From Bacteroidota bacterium (GTDB taxonomy: Bacteria > Bacteroidota > Bacteroidia > Chitinophagales > Chitinophagaceae), in NCBI GenBank assembly GCA_023422565.1, contig JAFAGR010000033.1:1-48047 (forward strand): a stretch of DNA of 48,047 nt. Direction: 5' to 3'. The notes beneath the pieces were generated by a model. The model was not told the origin of the DNA. It did not search any database and was given only the letters and a program-made list of their open reading frames with translations. The position numbers and the translations under genes were made by a program. Positions 14,589 through 24,010 of the stretch are shown one piece after another. How positions within the stretch are numbered: position 1 is the first letter of the stretch; each line of letters opens with the position of its first letter.

Positions 14589-16982
14589 ATGAATTTCATG
14601 ATTCGCAGGAAAATTCCTCTTTATTGCCTTGGTGTATTATTGATTTCTCTTTTTTTACCATTTGCCCTTCATGCTCAATCGCGTGTATCCGGTACCGTTA
14701 TGAACGCGTCAACCGGTGAGCCGGTGGCCGGAGTGTCGGTGTTGATTAGCGATTTGCATACCGGAACCCAAACGAGTGATTCAGGCCGGTTTGTTTTTTC
14801 TTCCGGTGCAAAAGGTGTGCATCTTCTCGAATTTTCGCACATACAATACAGCAGCCAAACCCAACAGGCAAACTTTTCCGTAGGCGAGAACATGGTCATT
14901 TTTCTTCAGCCTTCGATCGTTGAAAATGCTGCGGTGGTAGTTACGGGGGTGGCCAAGGCAACTGATTCGCGAAAAATTCCTTTCCAGGTTAGCGTGATAA
15001 AGGCTGAAGATATGCGTCGGCAGGCTGCTTTAACGGTTGTTGATTATTTGCTTAAAGTTCCCGGAATCACTTCTCTCCAAACAGGACCTGCCGTTCAGAA
15101 GCCGGTGATCAGGGGCCTGAGTTATAACCGGGTATTGGTAATACATGACGGCGTGAGGCAGGAAGGTCAGCAATGGGGTGATGAGCATGGGCTGGAAGTA
15201 GCCGGTGAAGGAATTGAAAAAATTGAAGTGCTCAAAGGCCCTGCTTCACTGGTGTACGGCAGTGATGCAATGGCAGGTGTGGTGAATATAATCTCCGATG
15301 CAGATATTGTAAAAAACACCATGAAAGGAAATGTATCAACTGCCCTTCATTCAAACAACCGTATGCGCAACATCAGTGGACGGATCGCATTAAATAAAAA
15401 TGGTTTGGTTTTGCAGGGTGATGGATCAGCAAAAGCTGCGGCCGATTTCAGGAATGCAAGAGACGGAGATGTGTTCAATTCAAAATTCCGGCAGCAAAGT
15501 GCGGCTTTAATGGTCGGACTTCACCGGCGATGGGGATTTTCTCACCTGCGATATTCGCATTTCAATCTTCTTACCGGAATGGTGGAAGGAGAACGCGACA
15601 GCCTTGGAAACTTTTTGATTGGCACAGTGAGAGGAGAGGAACCGGCATCACAGGAAGATTTTCTAAGTACAAAACCGGTAGTGCCTTATCAGCAGGTCAC
15701 TCACCGAAAGATTTCGGTAGATAACAATTTCCTCTTCAATAAAAAGCGTCTATACGCTAACGTTGGTGTGCAGGAGAACAGGAGGCGTGAGTATGGTGAT
15801 ATTCATTTTTCCGATCCTTCGCTCGATTTCAGGCTGCGAACGCTAACCTGGGTTGCCCGTCTCCATCTGTTGGATAAGAAAAAATGGGAACTGACAATAG
15901 GCTCTAATGGAATGCATCAAAAAAACAGCAACCTCGCTGTAGAAGCTCTTATACCTGAATATAGCCTGGTAGAAACGGGATGGTTTGCTTATATGAGGAG
16001 ATCCGTTGGAAAAAGCGCATTGAGCGGCGGGCTTCGGTTTGATTCGCGGAGAATTTCAGTTGACGAGTTTGAAGGCGGTTCAGGAATCCTCAATTCCTCT
16101 TTCAGCCGTCAATTCAGCAGCGTTTCAGCAAGCGCGGGACTTTCCACGCCGGTGATGAAAAACCTGATTTTCAAAGCAAATATATCCCGCGCCTTTCGTG
16201 CGCCCGCAATTTCCGAATTGTCGAGTGACGGCGCCCACGAGGGAACGGCACGTTATGAATATGGCAGCCGAAACCTTCGTAATGAAACCAGTTGGCAGTC
16301 TGACATCGGCTTTGAGTACGCTAGTCCGCACCTGGCTTTAACCGTATCAGGCTTTTATAATTATTTCGAAAATTATATTTTTTATCAAAAGCTATCCTCT
16401 TCATCAGGAATGGATTCCCTCATTATTGATGGTGATGAAGAACTTACTGCTTTCACTTTCAACCAGCGCAAAGCATTCCTGGCGGGCTTCGAAATTTCTG
16501 CAGACCTGCATCCGCATCCGTTAGACTGGCTGCATATTGAAAGTAATTTTGCGTTGGTTAAGGGGCAATTTTTTGAACCGCTGGACGGAAGCAGTAATAT
16601 TCCGATGATGCCTGCGCCGAAGTTGGCAACCGAGGTTCGGGCCGAGGCAAAAAAATTTCGTGGACTTGAAAACCTGTATTTAAAGTTTGAAGCAGATCAC
16701 AATTTTAAACAAAACAAAGCCTTTACAGGTTTCGGCACAGAAACTAACACCAACGCGTACACGCTTTTTAATTTGGGGCTGGGCTCGGAAATTCTAAAGG
16801 GTAATAACCGTGTTCTTTCATTCCACTTTGCTATAAGGAACCTCTTTAATACGGTGTATCAAAATCATCTATCCCGGTTGAAATATGCTCCTGTTAACCT
16901 CAACAACGGTTTCCCGGGGGTTTGGGCTATGGGGAGAAATGTTACCTTAAGTGTTCAGATACCATTTAGCGGAAAGTTGTAA
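14589..16982 (+). CDS. TonB-dependent outer membrane receptor
   Basis: This 797-residue receptor is expected to import a scarce nutrient across the outer membrane using TonB energy. A signal peptide (about residues 1-30, ending FALHAQ) is followed by a carboxypeptidase-regulatory-like domain (about 33-110, VSGTVMNASTGEPVAGVSVL), a plug domain (about 130-235, with VRQEGQQWGDEHGLEVAG and GPASLVYGSDAMAGVVNII) and a beta-barrel that ends in a short strand (RNVTLSVQIPF). The motif set fits receptors for metal chelates, heme or cobalamin-like ligands, but the substrate cannot be assigned. There is no SusD partner next to it, so it is not a classical SusCD glycan system. Its own promoter lies just upstream. 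Confidence 0.93.
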   Translation: MNFMIRRKIPLYCLGVLLISLFLPFALHAQSRVSGTVMNASTGEPVAGVSVLISDLHTGTQTSDSGRFVFSSGAKGVHLLEFSHIQYSSQTQQANFSVGENMVIFLQPSIVENAAVVVTGVAKATDSRKIPFQVSVIKAEDMRRQAALTVVDYLLKVPGITSLQTGPAVQKPVIRGLSYNRVLVIHDGVRQEGQQWGDEHGLEVAGEGIEKIEVLKGPASLVYGSDAMAGVVNIISDADIVKNTMKGNVSTALHSNNRMRNISGRIALNKNGLVLQGDGSAKAAADFRNARDGDVFNSKFRQQSAALMVGLHRRWGFSHLRYSHFNLLTGMVEGERDSLGNFLIGTVRGEEPASQEDFLSTKPVVPYQQVTHRKISVDNNFLFNKKRLYANVGVQENRRREYGDIHFSDPSLDFRLRTLTWVARLHLLDKKKWELTIGSNGMHQKNSNLAVEALIPEYSLVETGWFAYMRRSVGKSALSGGLRFDSRRISVDEFEGGSGILNSSFSRQFSSVSASAGLSTPVMKNLIFKANISRAFRAPAISELSSDGAHEGTARYEYGSRNLRNETSWQSDIGFEYASPHLALTVSGFYNYFENYIFYQKLSSSSGMDSLIIDGDEELTAFTFNQRKAFLAGFEISADLHPHPLDWLHIESNFALVKGQFFEPLDGSSNIPMMPAPKLATEVRAEAKKFRGLENLYLKFEADHNFKQNKAFTGFGTETNTNAYTLFNLGLGSEILKGNNRVLSFHFAIRNLFNTVYQNHLSRLKYAPVNLNNGFPGVWAMGRNVTLSVQIPFSGKL

Positions 16983-16987
16983 CCGTA

Positions 16988-18817
16988 TTATTTTATTACT
17001 GTGCCTGCGGGAAGAGAAATTTCTTTCTTTCTTTCCCCTATTTGCTGCCTCCACATGGCATAATAAAGGCCTTTCTCTTCGAGAAGCTTTTCGTGGGTTC
17101 CGGTTTCAATGACAACTCCTTTTTCCAAAACATAAATTCTGTCTGCATGCATTATAGTACTGAGGCGATGCGCAATAAGAATAGTGATCTGGTTTTGCAG
17201 TGCGGAAACCTGTTTGATTGTATTGGTTATCTCTTCTTCGGTCAATGAATCGAGAGCTGAAGTAGCTTCATCAAAGATCAGCACCCGCGGGTCACGAAGC
17301 AGGGCCCTGGCAATCGAGATGCGTTGTTTTTCTCCGCCGGAAAGCTTCAACCCGCCTTCACCGATCAGGGTTTCAATCCCATTATCCGCACGCTCCAGCA
17401 ATTTGTTGGCGGAAGCTTTTCTCAACGCTTCTCTCACCTGGTTCTCGTTGGCATCCGGATTTACAAACATCAGGTTTTCCCTGATGGTACCGCTGAAAAG
17501 ATTTGTATCCTGAGTTACAAAACCGATCTGTTTACGGAGATCATCAAAATAAATTTCGTTCTCATCCATGTTGTTGTATAAGATCTTTCCATCCTGCGGC
17601 CTGTAAAGCCCAACCAGCAATTTCATCAGCGTAGATTTTCCGCTCCCGCTTGGCCCCACAAAGGCAACAGTGTCGCCCAACTTTACGTCGAAACTGATGT
17701 TGTCGATCGCCTTGTGTGATGCTGCACGGTGCTGAAAAGAAACGTTTCTGAAGGAAAGTGTTTTGATTTCGCCCAGGGGTTTTGGAGAATGAGGCTGAGC
17801 TTCCGGAGCTTTTTCCATCAACAGTTTAAAGTTGTTCAGCGAGGCTTCTGCTTCTCGATAGGAAAGAAGAATGTTGCCAATTTCTTGAAGTGGACCAAAA
17901 ATAAAAAAAGAGAATATTTGCATGGTTACGAGTTGCCCTGCATCCATCATGCCTCCGAATATCAACCACATTAAAATAAAAAGTATAACCTGCCTTAAAG
18001 TATTAACCAGGGTGCCCTGCACAAAGCTGATACTTCTTATCCTTTTCACTTTCTTTAGTTCAAGACCCAGAATTTTATAGGTATTCTTGTTAAGCCTTTC
18101 CACTTCCTGCTGCGTGAGCCCAAGGCTTTTTACGAGTTCAATGTTTCGAAGTGATTCTGTTGTAGAACCGGCAAGTGCGGTGGTTTCTCCCACAATATTT
18201 TTCTGAATAAGCTTTACTCTCTTGCTGAGTTTATTGGTGATCAACGTAAGTACACCGATACCTATCAGGTAAGCAACAGGAATCCGCCAGTTGATGTACA
18301 TCGCCGCATAAACAAAAACGAACACCACTCCCACCAAAACTCCAAACAGAATGTTGATGAAATTGATCATGAATTTTTCTACATCGGCCCTAACCTTGGT
18401 AAGTATGGAAAGTGTTTCGCCGGAGCGTTGGTCTTCGAAATCCTGGTAAGGCAGGCGCATGGCATGTTTCAACCCATCTGTAAAAACCCTGGCTCCGAAC
18501 TTTTGGATCACCAGGTTGAGAAAATAGTCCTGGAAAGCTTTGGCAATACGGCTTATCATGGCCACCGTTATAGAGAATATCAGAATATAGAATACTCCAA
18601 TTTCCAGATAAGGCTTGCCATTCCGGAGAGTTTGGCTGTATCCCCAATAGAACTTTTCTGAAGAAAAGCCCGTGGCTTTATGGTCAGCGGCGAGATTTAC
18701 GAGTTTGCCCAACAGGATGGGATCAATAAGTGAGAAACCCATGTTTATCGCTGCGAGCAACAATGTTAAGCCCACGAGCCACTTGTAAGGTTTCAGGTAG
18801 GTGAGAAGTATTTTCAT
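16988..18817 (-). CDS. ABC exporter with fused membrane and ATPase domains
   Basis: This is a half-transporter of the MsbA/multidrug class, expected to work as a dimer in the inner membrane. From the ATG at 18817 it has 609 residues. The six-helix membrane domain covers about residues 1-320 and the ATPase domain about 335-590, with Walker A GPSGSGKST, signature LSGGEKQRISIARAL, Walker B VLIFDEATSALD and the switch His in IAHRLSTI. The start 12 codons further upstream (18853) is less likely because a promoter-like TAAATTGC overlaps it. It is last in the minus-strand run pyrC - mutS-like - comM - channel. Substrate unknown; lipids, peptides or drugs are all possible. Confidence 0.9.
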   Translation of the reverse strand: MKILLTYLKPYKWLVGLTLLLAAINMGFSLIDPILLGKLVNLAADHKATGFSSEKFYWGYSQTLRNGKPYLEIGVFYILIFSITVAMISRIAKAFQDYFLNLVIQKFGARVFTDGLKHAMRLPYQDFEDQRSGETLSILTKVRADVEKFMINFINILFGVLVGVVFVFVYAAMYINWRIPVAYLIGIGVLTLITNKLSKRVKLIQKNIVGETTALAGSTTESLRNIELVKSLGLTQQEVERLNKNTYKILGLELKKVKRIRSISFVQGTLVNTLRQVILFILMWLIFGGMMDAGQLVTMQIFSFFIFGPLQEIGNILLSYREAEASLNNFKLLMEKAPEAQPHSPKPLGEIKTLSFRNVSFQHRAASHKAIDNISFDVKLGDTVAFVGPSGSGKSTLMKLLVGLYRPQDGKILYNNMDENEIYFDDLRKQIGFVTQDTNLFSGTIRENLMFVNPDANENQVREALRKASANKLLERADNGIETLIGEGGLKLSGGEKQRISIARALLRDPRVLIFDEATSALDSLTEEEITNTIKQVSALQNQITILIAHRLSTIMHADRIYVLEKGVVIETGTHEKLLEEKGLYYAMWRQQIGERKKEISLPAGTVIK

Positions 18818-18893
18818 GAATACGTTTTGTAAGAACTGAAAAAGGCGATGCAATTTAGTGCAATGCGATTCATCATCAAAAAGGAGAGGATCA

Positions 18894-19724
18894 TTAAAGA
18901 TGAGTGCCGCATTTCATGCAGAAGTTTGCACCTGCTTCATGGTCTTCACGGCCGCATCCCGGGCATACTTCCGTTATCTTGTTTTTTCTTCTTGCTTCCA
19001 AGGCCATTTCCGTAGTAAGGATTCCTGTAGGTACGGCGATTATTCCGTAACCCAGCAACATGATAAGGCTTGCCACCATTTTACCGATCGGCGTTACGGG
19101 TGAGATATCGCCATAACCTACGGTGGTTATAGTAACGATGGCCCAATAGATGCTGTCCGGGATATTTCCAAATCCATTGGAATCAGGCTCTATGAGATAC
19201 ATCAGGGAGCCCAGGATCACCACGAGAGTAAGTACTACGAGCATGAAGATGGATATCTTTTTCAAACTGTTGTGAATGGCTACTTTCAGGAAGCTCATTT
19301 CAGAAATAAAATGTGTGAGTTTGAATATTCTGAAAATGCGCATCAGGCGAAGCACTCTTACAACCAGTAACGACTCTGCACCCAAAAAGAAGAAGCTGAA
19401 ATACATTGGCAAAATTGAAAGAAGGTCTATCAGCCCAAGAAAGCTGAAAATGTATCTTCCCGGTTTCACAAGTGTATAGATGCGAAGAATGTACTCCATG
19501 GTGAAGAGGCCGGTTAGTATCCACTCGGCAATTCGCAATTGCCGGCCGTATACGGCATGCACGGAAGGAACACTGTCCAGCATTACCACTATAATACTTA
19601 TCACAATACAGCCAAGCAGGGCGATATCAAACGTTTTTCCGGCACGCGTGTTGGCTTCGAAAATAATTTCGTGTAGCCGTTCCCGTAAGTATTTATGAGG
19701 AAGCTTTGATGGTTGTTGCATCAT
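18894..19724 (-). CDS. Voltage-gated-type K+ channel with C-terminal zinc ribbon
   Basis: The 276-residue product has the six-helix plan of Kv channels. S1-S3 span about residues 33-110. S4 has regularly spaced arginines (R123, R126, R129, R132 in VVRVLRLMRIFRIFKL), and the pore loop carries the K+ selectivity filter TTVGYGD (200-206), followed by S6 (about 214-238). After S6 the tail holds a compact zinc-ribbon-like motif, CPGC (254-257) and CMKC (269-272), an unusual cytoplasmic add-on. The gene lies 28 bases downstream of comM and 76 upstream of the ABC exporter. Two adjacent Met codons are possible starts; the first is used. Confidence 0.92.
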   Translation of the reverse strand: MMQQPSKLPHKYLRERLHEIIFEANTRAGKTFDIALLGCIVISIIVVMLDSVPSVHAVYGRQLRIAEWILTGLFTMEYILRIYTLVKPGRYIFSFLGLIDLLSILPMYFSFFFLGAESLLVVRVLRLMRIFRIFKLTHFISEMSFLKVAIHNSLKKISIFMLVVLTLVVILGSLMYLIEPDSNGFGNIPDSIYWAIVTITTVGYGDISPVTPIGKMVASLIMLLGYGIIAVPTGILTTEMALEARRKNKITEVCPGCGREDHEAGANFCMKCGTHL

Positions 19725-19752
19725 TCTGCCAACAATTTAGCGAAATATGAAT

Positions 19753-21294
19753 TTACCTGCTCCAGTTTTCCCTGTCCAGGCTGCGGTATTGTATGGCTTC
19801 TGCCAAATGTTCAATGGCGATATCCTTGGACGCGGCCAGGTCTGCAATGGTCCGGCTCACTTTCAGGATCCTGTCGTATGCCCTTGCAGACAGGTTGAGT
19901 TTCTCCATAGATCTTTTAAGCAACTGATGGCACGATGAATCAAGCCGGCATACTTCCTTGAGCACTTTATTACTCATCTGTGCATTATGGTGGCAGGATG
20001 TTCCCGAGAACCTGTCAAGTTGAATTTTTCTTGCGGCTATTACCCGTTGCCGAATAACCTCGCTTTTCTCGCTTTCCGGAACGGCCGAAAGATCCTGGAA
20101 TGGAACCGGCGTCACTTCCACATGGAGGTCTATCCTGTCTAACAACGGGCCCGAGATTTTGTTCAGATATTTTTGAACCATGCCCGCCATGCAACTGCAT
20201 TCCCGGCTGGGATGATTGAAGTATCCGCATGGGCAGGGGTTCATGCTCGCAATCAACATGAAACTCGCAGGAAATTCCATCGAACTTTTTGCGCGCGAGA
20301 TCACTACTTTTCTTTCTTCCATGGGTTGGCGCATAACTTCCAAAACCGTTCGGTTAAATTCCGGAAGTTCATCGAGGAAAAGTACACCGTTATGGGCTAA
20401 GGAGATCTCTCCTGGTTGCGGGTTACCGCCGCCGCCTACAAGGCCTGCATGCGAAACGGTGTGGTGCGGCTGACGAAAAGGGCGTTGCGTGATAAGGGCT
20501 GAGCGATTGGAAAGTTTACCGGCAACGCTATGAATCTTTGTCGTTTCTAATGCCTCGTGAATGGTAAGAGGAGGTAGTATTGAGGGCAGTCGTTTTGCCA
20601 GCATGGTTTTGCCTGCACCGGGTGGACCGATTAATATCGCATTATGTCCGCCGGCGGCAGCTATCTCTAATGCACGCTTTATATTTTCCTGGCCCTTTAC
20701 TTCAGAGAAATCAGGCCCGTCGATATTTTCTACCGCATCCAGTTCTTCTTTTACATCTATCCTGATCGGATCCGGCCTTTGTTGCGGAGAGAAAAATGCG
20801 ATAACGTCGTTAAGATGGTCTACAGGGAAAACGTTCAACCCTTCCACAAGCGCAGCCTCGCGCGCATTATCCCGGGCAATGATCAATCCGTCAAACCCTT
20901 CTTTCTTCGCTTGTATAGCTATCGGCAAAGCCCCGCGAATCGGGCGCACCGCACCATCAAGACTAAGTTCCCCCATCAGCACATATTTTTCAAGCGCGTC
21001 AACGCATTCAATTTGCTCTGTGGCAGCAAGCGTGCCGATTGTGATGGCAAGGTCAAGGGCGGTGCCGCTCTTTTTAATGTCTGCCGGGGCCAGGTTAACC
21101 ACAAGTTTTGTTCGCGGCATGTAAAGATCCTGGCTTTTAATGGCCGTTTCCACACGTTGCAAACTTTCTTTAACGGCATTGTCAGGCAAACCCACTATAT
21201 AATAATGTTTGCCCTGGTTGTTTACATTTACTTCACACGTTATCGTGATGGCATCCACACCCTGCACGGCGCTGCCAAAGGTTTTTACAAGCAT
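19753..21294 (-). CDS. comM: YifB/ComM family Mg-chelatase-like AAA+ ATPase
   Basis: The 513-residue protein belongs to the ComM/YifB family. In naturally competent bacteria ComM is a hexameric helicase that drives branch migration during integration of taken-up DNA; its role elsewhere is less clear. The N-terminal Lon-protease-like fold (about residues 1-165) has lost a protease active site. The AAA+ core has Walker A LIGPPGAGKTMLAKRL (about 218-233), the family-specific FRQPHHTVSHAGLVGGGG, and Walker B VLFLDELPEF. The C-terminal lid contains a Cys/His-rich MNPCPCGYFNHPSRECSC segment (about 352-369) and a helical end. It sits inside the pyrC-to-exporter run. Confidence 0.93.
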   Translation of the reverse strand: MLVKTFGSAVQGVDAITITCEVNVNNQGKHYYIVGLPDNAVKESLQRVETAIKSQDLYMPRTKLVVNLAPADIKKSGTALDLAITIGTLAATEQIECVDALEKYVLMGELSLDGAVRPIRGALPIAIQAKKEGFDGLIIARDNAREAALVEGLNVFPVDHLNDVIAFFSPQQRPDPIRIDVKEELDAVENIDGPDFSEVKGQENIKRALEIAAAGGHNAILIGPPGAGKTMLAKRLPSILPPLTIHEALETTKIHSVAGKLSNRSALITQRPFRQPHHTVSHAGLVGGGGNPQPGEISLAHNGVLFLDELPEFNRTVLEVMRQPMEERKVVISRAKSSMEFPASFMLIASMNPCPCGYFNHPSRECSCMAGMVQKYLNKISGPLLDRIDLHVEVTPVPFQDLSAVPESEKSEVIRQRVIAARKIQLDRFSGTSCHHNAQMSNKVLKEVCRLDSSCHQLLKRSMEKLNLSARAYDRILKVSRTIADLAASKDIAIEHLAEAIQYRSLDRENWSR

Positions 21295-21322
21295 TTTTTA
21301 TTTGAAAAATAGTATGCCCTTT

Positions 21323-22633
21323 TTACAATTCTTTGAGCATTTCAACAACTCCTGACTGTTTTAATATCAGGTATCCGAGGCGGTCATTTGATATTCCTTC
21401 CTTTAATTTATAATGAAATACAGGATTTTCATCAGTGATCGTAGTTTCAAAATAGCGAAAGAGGATACCGGGATGCTGTTTAAGATTATCTGCAATTTCG
21501 TACAGGTGGGTAGAGAGAATGAATATGGATGTTTTAACTTTCAAAAGCCCTTCAATAACTGTGATGCTGCATTTCATTGCATCCTGCACATTGGTTCCTT
21601 TAAACAATTCATCTATTAATATCAACCACCTCCGGCCGTCATTTATTCGCCTAACGGTGTCGGATATACGCCGAACTTCATTATAAAAGTAACTTTCACC
21701 TTTTAATATGTTATCGGTAACATTTATGTTGCTGAGCATGCCATCAAACAAACTTAATTTCATTGAGGCTGCCGGCACCGCCATTCCTGTATGAGCAAGG
21801 TAAACCGCAATTCCGATTGATTTTATGAAGGTTGATTTGCCGGCCATGTTTGCACTTGTGAGAAAGAGAAAGCGATTTTCCTCGTTAAGCGAAATACTGT
21901 AAGGCACCGGCTGAGGAAGAAGAATATGAAACAATGAGTCCGCTTCAATAACCGGTATGTCAGCCTTTATGAATACCGGAAAATGTAGCTGTAATCTTCC
22001 GGCGGCCTCGGCCATAGACCGCCATGCATCGATCTTCGCAAAAGCAAGGATCAATTCCATCATGCTGCGTTTGAACTTGTACCGGAGGAAGTGAGCTATG
22101 TTCAATATTTCGGCAGCAGATAGTTTTGAGGTCCGGGGCCTTGAGAGTATTTTTCTGCAATCCGGATTGTCCAGGTTTGCTTTAACAAGCTGCAGTAGTT
22201 CTGATAATGTTTTCGATGTTTCCTCCTTATCAAATTGGCTGACGAGTGCATGCATTCCGGTGATCAGATCTATACAATGAGTTGTTGAATACCTGATGAG
22301 TGAAAAATCAGGAGAACGAAAGAGTTTGTAAGACAAAACATCCAGGCTGCCTGCATTGCGCGGAATAGGAGAGAGCGCGGTTTCGTAAAATTGTTCTACA
22401 ACCATCAGGGTTCCGTTTGAGATCTGTGCAGGAAGTTCCACCGTACCCGCGCGCCTTATGGTATTTTGGATGTCTGTTATTTTTTCAATGGAGTTTTGAG
22501 GCGTGTGAAGAATTTTTTTCAACTGTTCCCGCCCCTGAACCGTGCGGGTATTGTCAAGTTTGTTTAAAACGGAATACCCATCTTCATTATTAAAGAGTGC
22601 AAGATCATTCAGTGTTACTTTGTCTATATCCAT
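21323..22633 (-). CDS. MutS-like ATPase (DNA mismatch repair family)
   Basis: The 436-residue product aligns with the helical lever/core domain and the ATPase domain of MutS only, and lacks the N-terminal mismatch-recognition and connector domains. The P-loop reads TSANMAGKST (259-268), close to MutS TGPNMGGKST. The Walker B region is LILIDELFKGTNVQDA, parallel to MutS DEIGRGT, and the ABC-type region contains LSTH. Without a mismatch-binding domain it is unlikely to act as canonical MutS, which should be elsewhere. A C-terminal Smr nuclease domain, as in MutS2, is also absent. The gene starts two bases after the pyrC stop, so the two are probably translated from one message. Confidence 0.85.
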   Translation of the reverse strand: MDIDKVTLNDLALFNNEDGYSVLNKLDNTRTVQGREQLKKILHTPQNSIEKITDIQNTIRRAGTVELPAQISNGTLMVVEQFYETALSPIPRNAGSLDVLSYKLFRSPDFSLIRYSTTHCIDLITGMHALVSQFDKEETSKTLSELLQLVKANLDNPDCRKILSRPRTSKLSAAEILNIAHFLRYKFKRSMMELILAFAKIDAWRSMAEAAGRLQLHFPVFIKADIPVIEADSLFHILLPQPVPYSISLNEENRFLFLTSANMAGKSTFIKSIGIAVYLAHTGMAVPAASMKLSLFDGMLSNINVTDNILKGESYFYNEVRRISDTVRRINDGRRWLILIDELFKGTNVQDAMKCSITVIEGLLKVKTSIFILSTHLYEIADNLKQHPGILFRYFETTITDENPVFHYKLKEGISNDRLGYLILKQSGVVEMLKEL

Positions 22634-22635
22634 GC

Positions 22636-23976
22636 TTACCGGTTAAATAAGATCCGTTTTCCCCTGTAAGAGTCATTTATGGTGTTGTTTGCATAAACCA
22701 TGTTGCCACTCACAAAGGTTTTCTCTATTGAGGAATTCATCTTCATACCTTCTAGCGGGCTCCAGCCACACTTATAAAGAATATTATCTTTCTCAATTGT
22801 TGTGCCTTTTCGGGTATTCACCACCGTTAGATCGGCGTAATATCCCTCCCGGATGTAACCCCGGTCTTTTATGCGGAAACACTCGGCCACGGCATGGCTC
22901 ATTTTCTGCGCTATCATTTCCAAAGAAATTTTTCCTGCAGCATAATAGTTTAACATCAATGGCAATGAATGCTGAACGAGTGGCAGCCCCGCGTGTGCAT
23001 GCAGGTAGCTTCCTGTTTTCTCATCCTCCAGGTGAGGGGCGTGATCCGTAGCAATCACATCCAGCCGGTCATCCAGCAATGCTTCCCACAAGGCCTCTCT
23101 ATTGTGCGGAGCTTTTATCGCCGGGTTGCATTTTATTTTATAACCAAGTTTTTCATAGTCCTCTGATGTGAAGTGCAAGTGATGCACACATACTTCTGCG
23201 GTGATCCGTTTTTCATTCAAAGGCATCATATTGCTGAACAAAGCAAGTTCTTTCTCTGTGCTGATATGAAGAATGTGAAGCCGGCTGTTGTATTTCTGTG
23301 CAAACTGTATTGCTACGAGAGAGGATTCAAAGCAGGCCTCCTCATTGCGAATTAAGGGATGGTCTGCAGCGGTAAGCTCCCTGCCCGATGCCAGAGCAGC
23401 TTCCATGTTGCGTTTTATGATACGCTCATCTTCGCAGTGTGTAGCTATAAGTAATTCACTTTCTGAAAAGATCCTGTTTAGTGTTACGTGATTGTTTACC
23501 AGCATGTCACCGGTACTGCTTCCCATAAAAATTTTCACTCCGCATACTTCCGATTTTTTGTTGTTGGTTTTAAGCACTTCCTCTGCATTAGAGTTGCTCA
23601 CACCCATGTAGAAAGAATAATTCGCAAGGGAGGTTGCGGCGGCGATGGCATATTTCTCTTCGAGCAGTTGTTGCGTGAGTGTGTTCGGAATAGTGTTGGG
23701 CATTTCCATAAATGTGGTAACACCTCCGGCAACCGCAGCGGATGATTCTGAATGAATGTCGGCTTTATGCGTGAGGCCGGGTTCCCTGAAATGCACCTGA
23801 TCGTCAATTACACCGGGAAAAAGATGAAGGCCCTCTCCGTCAATTTCCTGCACATTTCCAGGTACGTCCACATTCGTTCCGATCTTTTCAATGCGTTCGC
23901 CATTAGTGAGAACATCACCATGAAATATGCGGCCTTCATTTACTATTGCAATATTCTTAAAAAGATATTTTTGCAT
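22636..23976 (-). CDS. pyrC: Dihydroorotase
   Basis: Dihydroorotase cyclises carbamoyl-aspartate to dihydroorotate, the third step of pyrimidine synthesis. The 446-residue protein is a class I amidohydrolase with VIDDQVHFREPGLTHK near residue 57, the lysine likely to be carboxylated in GVKIFMGSS (about 147), metal ligands in THCEDE and LHILHIST, and the catalytic Asp in VIATDHAPH (about 309). The usual first His-x-His of amidohydrolases reads Gln-Val-His here, so one metal ligand is altered; I recall the same DDQVHFREPG in other Bacteroidota. It heads the minus-strand run and is divergent from the RemB-like gene. Confidence 0.93.
   Translation of the reverse strand: MQKYLFKNIAIVNEGRIFHGDVLTNGERIEKIGTNVDVPGNVQEIDGEGLHLFPGVIDDQVHFREPGLTHKADIHSESSAAVAGGVTTFMEMPNTIPNTLTQQLLEEKYAIAAATSLANYSFYMGVSNSNAEEVLKTNNKKSEVCGVKIFMGSSTGDMLVNNHVTLNRIFSESELLIATHCEDERIIKRNMEAALASGRELTAADHPLIRNEEACFESSLVAIQFAQKYNSRLHILHISTEKELALFSNMMPLNEKRITAEVCVHHLHFTSEDYEKLGYKIKCNPAIKAPHNREALWEALLDDRLDVIATDHAPHLEDEKTGSYLHAHAGLPLVQHSLPLMLNYYAAGKISLEMIAQKMSHAVAECFRIKDRGYIREGYYADLTVVNTRKGTTIEKDNILYKCGWSPLEGMKMNSSIEKTFVSGNMVYANNTINDSYRGKRILFNR
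23946..23973 (+). promoter_or_regulatory. Possible promoter of the RemB/Wzi-like gene
   Basis: TTG (23946-23948) and TATTTTTG (23966-23973) are separated by 17 bases and lie within the first codons of the divergent pyrC gene. Transcription would begin about 30 bases before the ATG at 24011. Confidence 0.45.
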
Positions 23977-24010
23977 ATCTTACCTGCCTGTATTTTAAAT
24001 ATACAAACCG

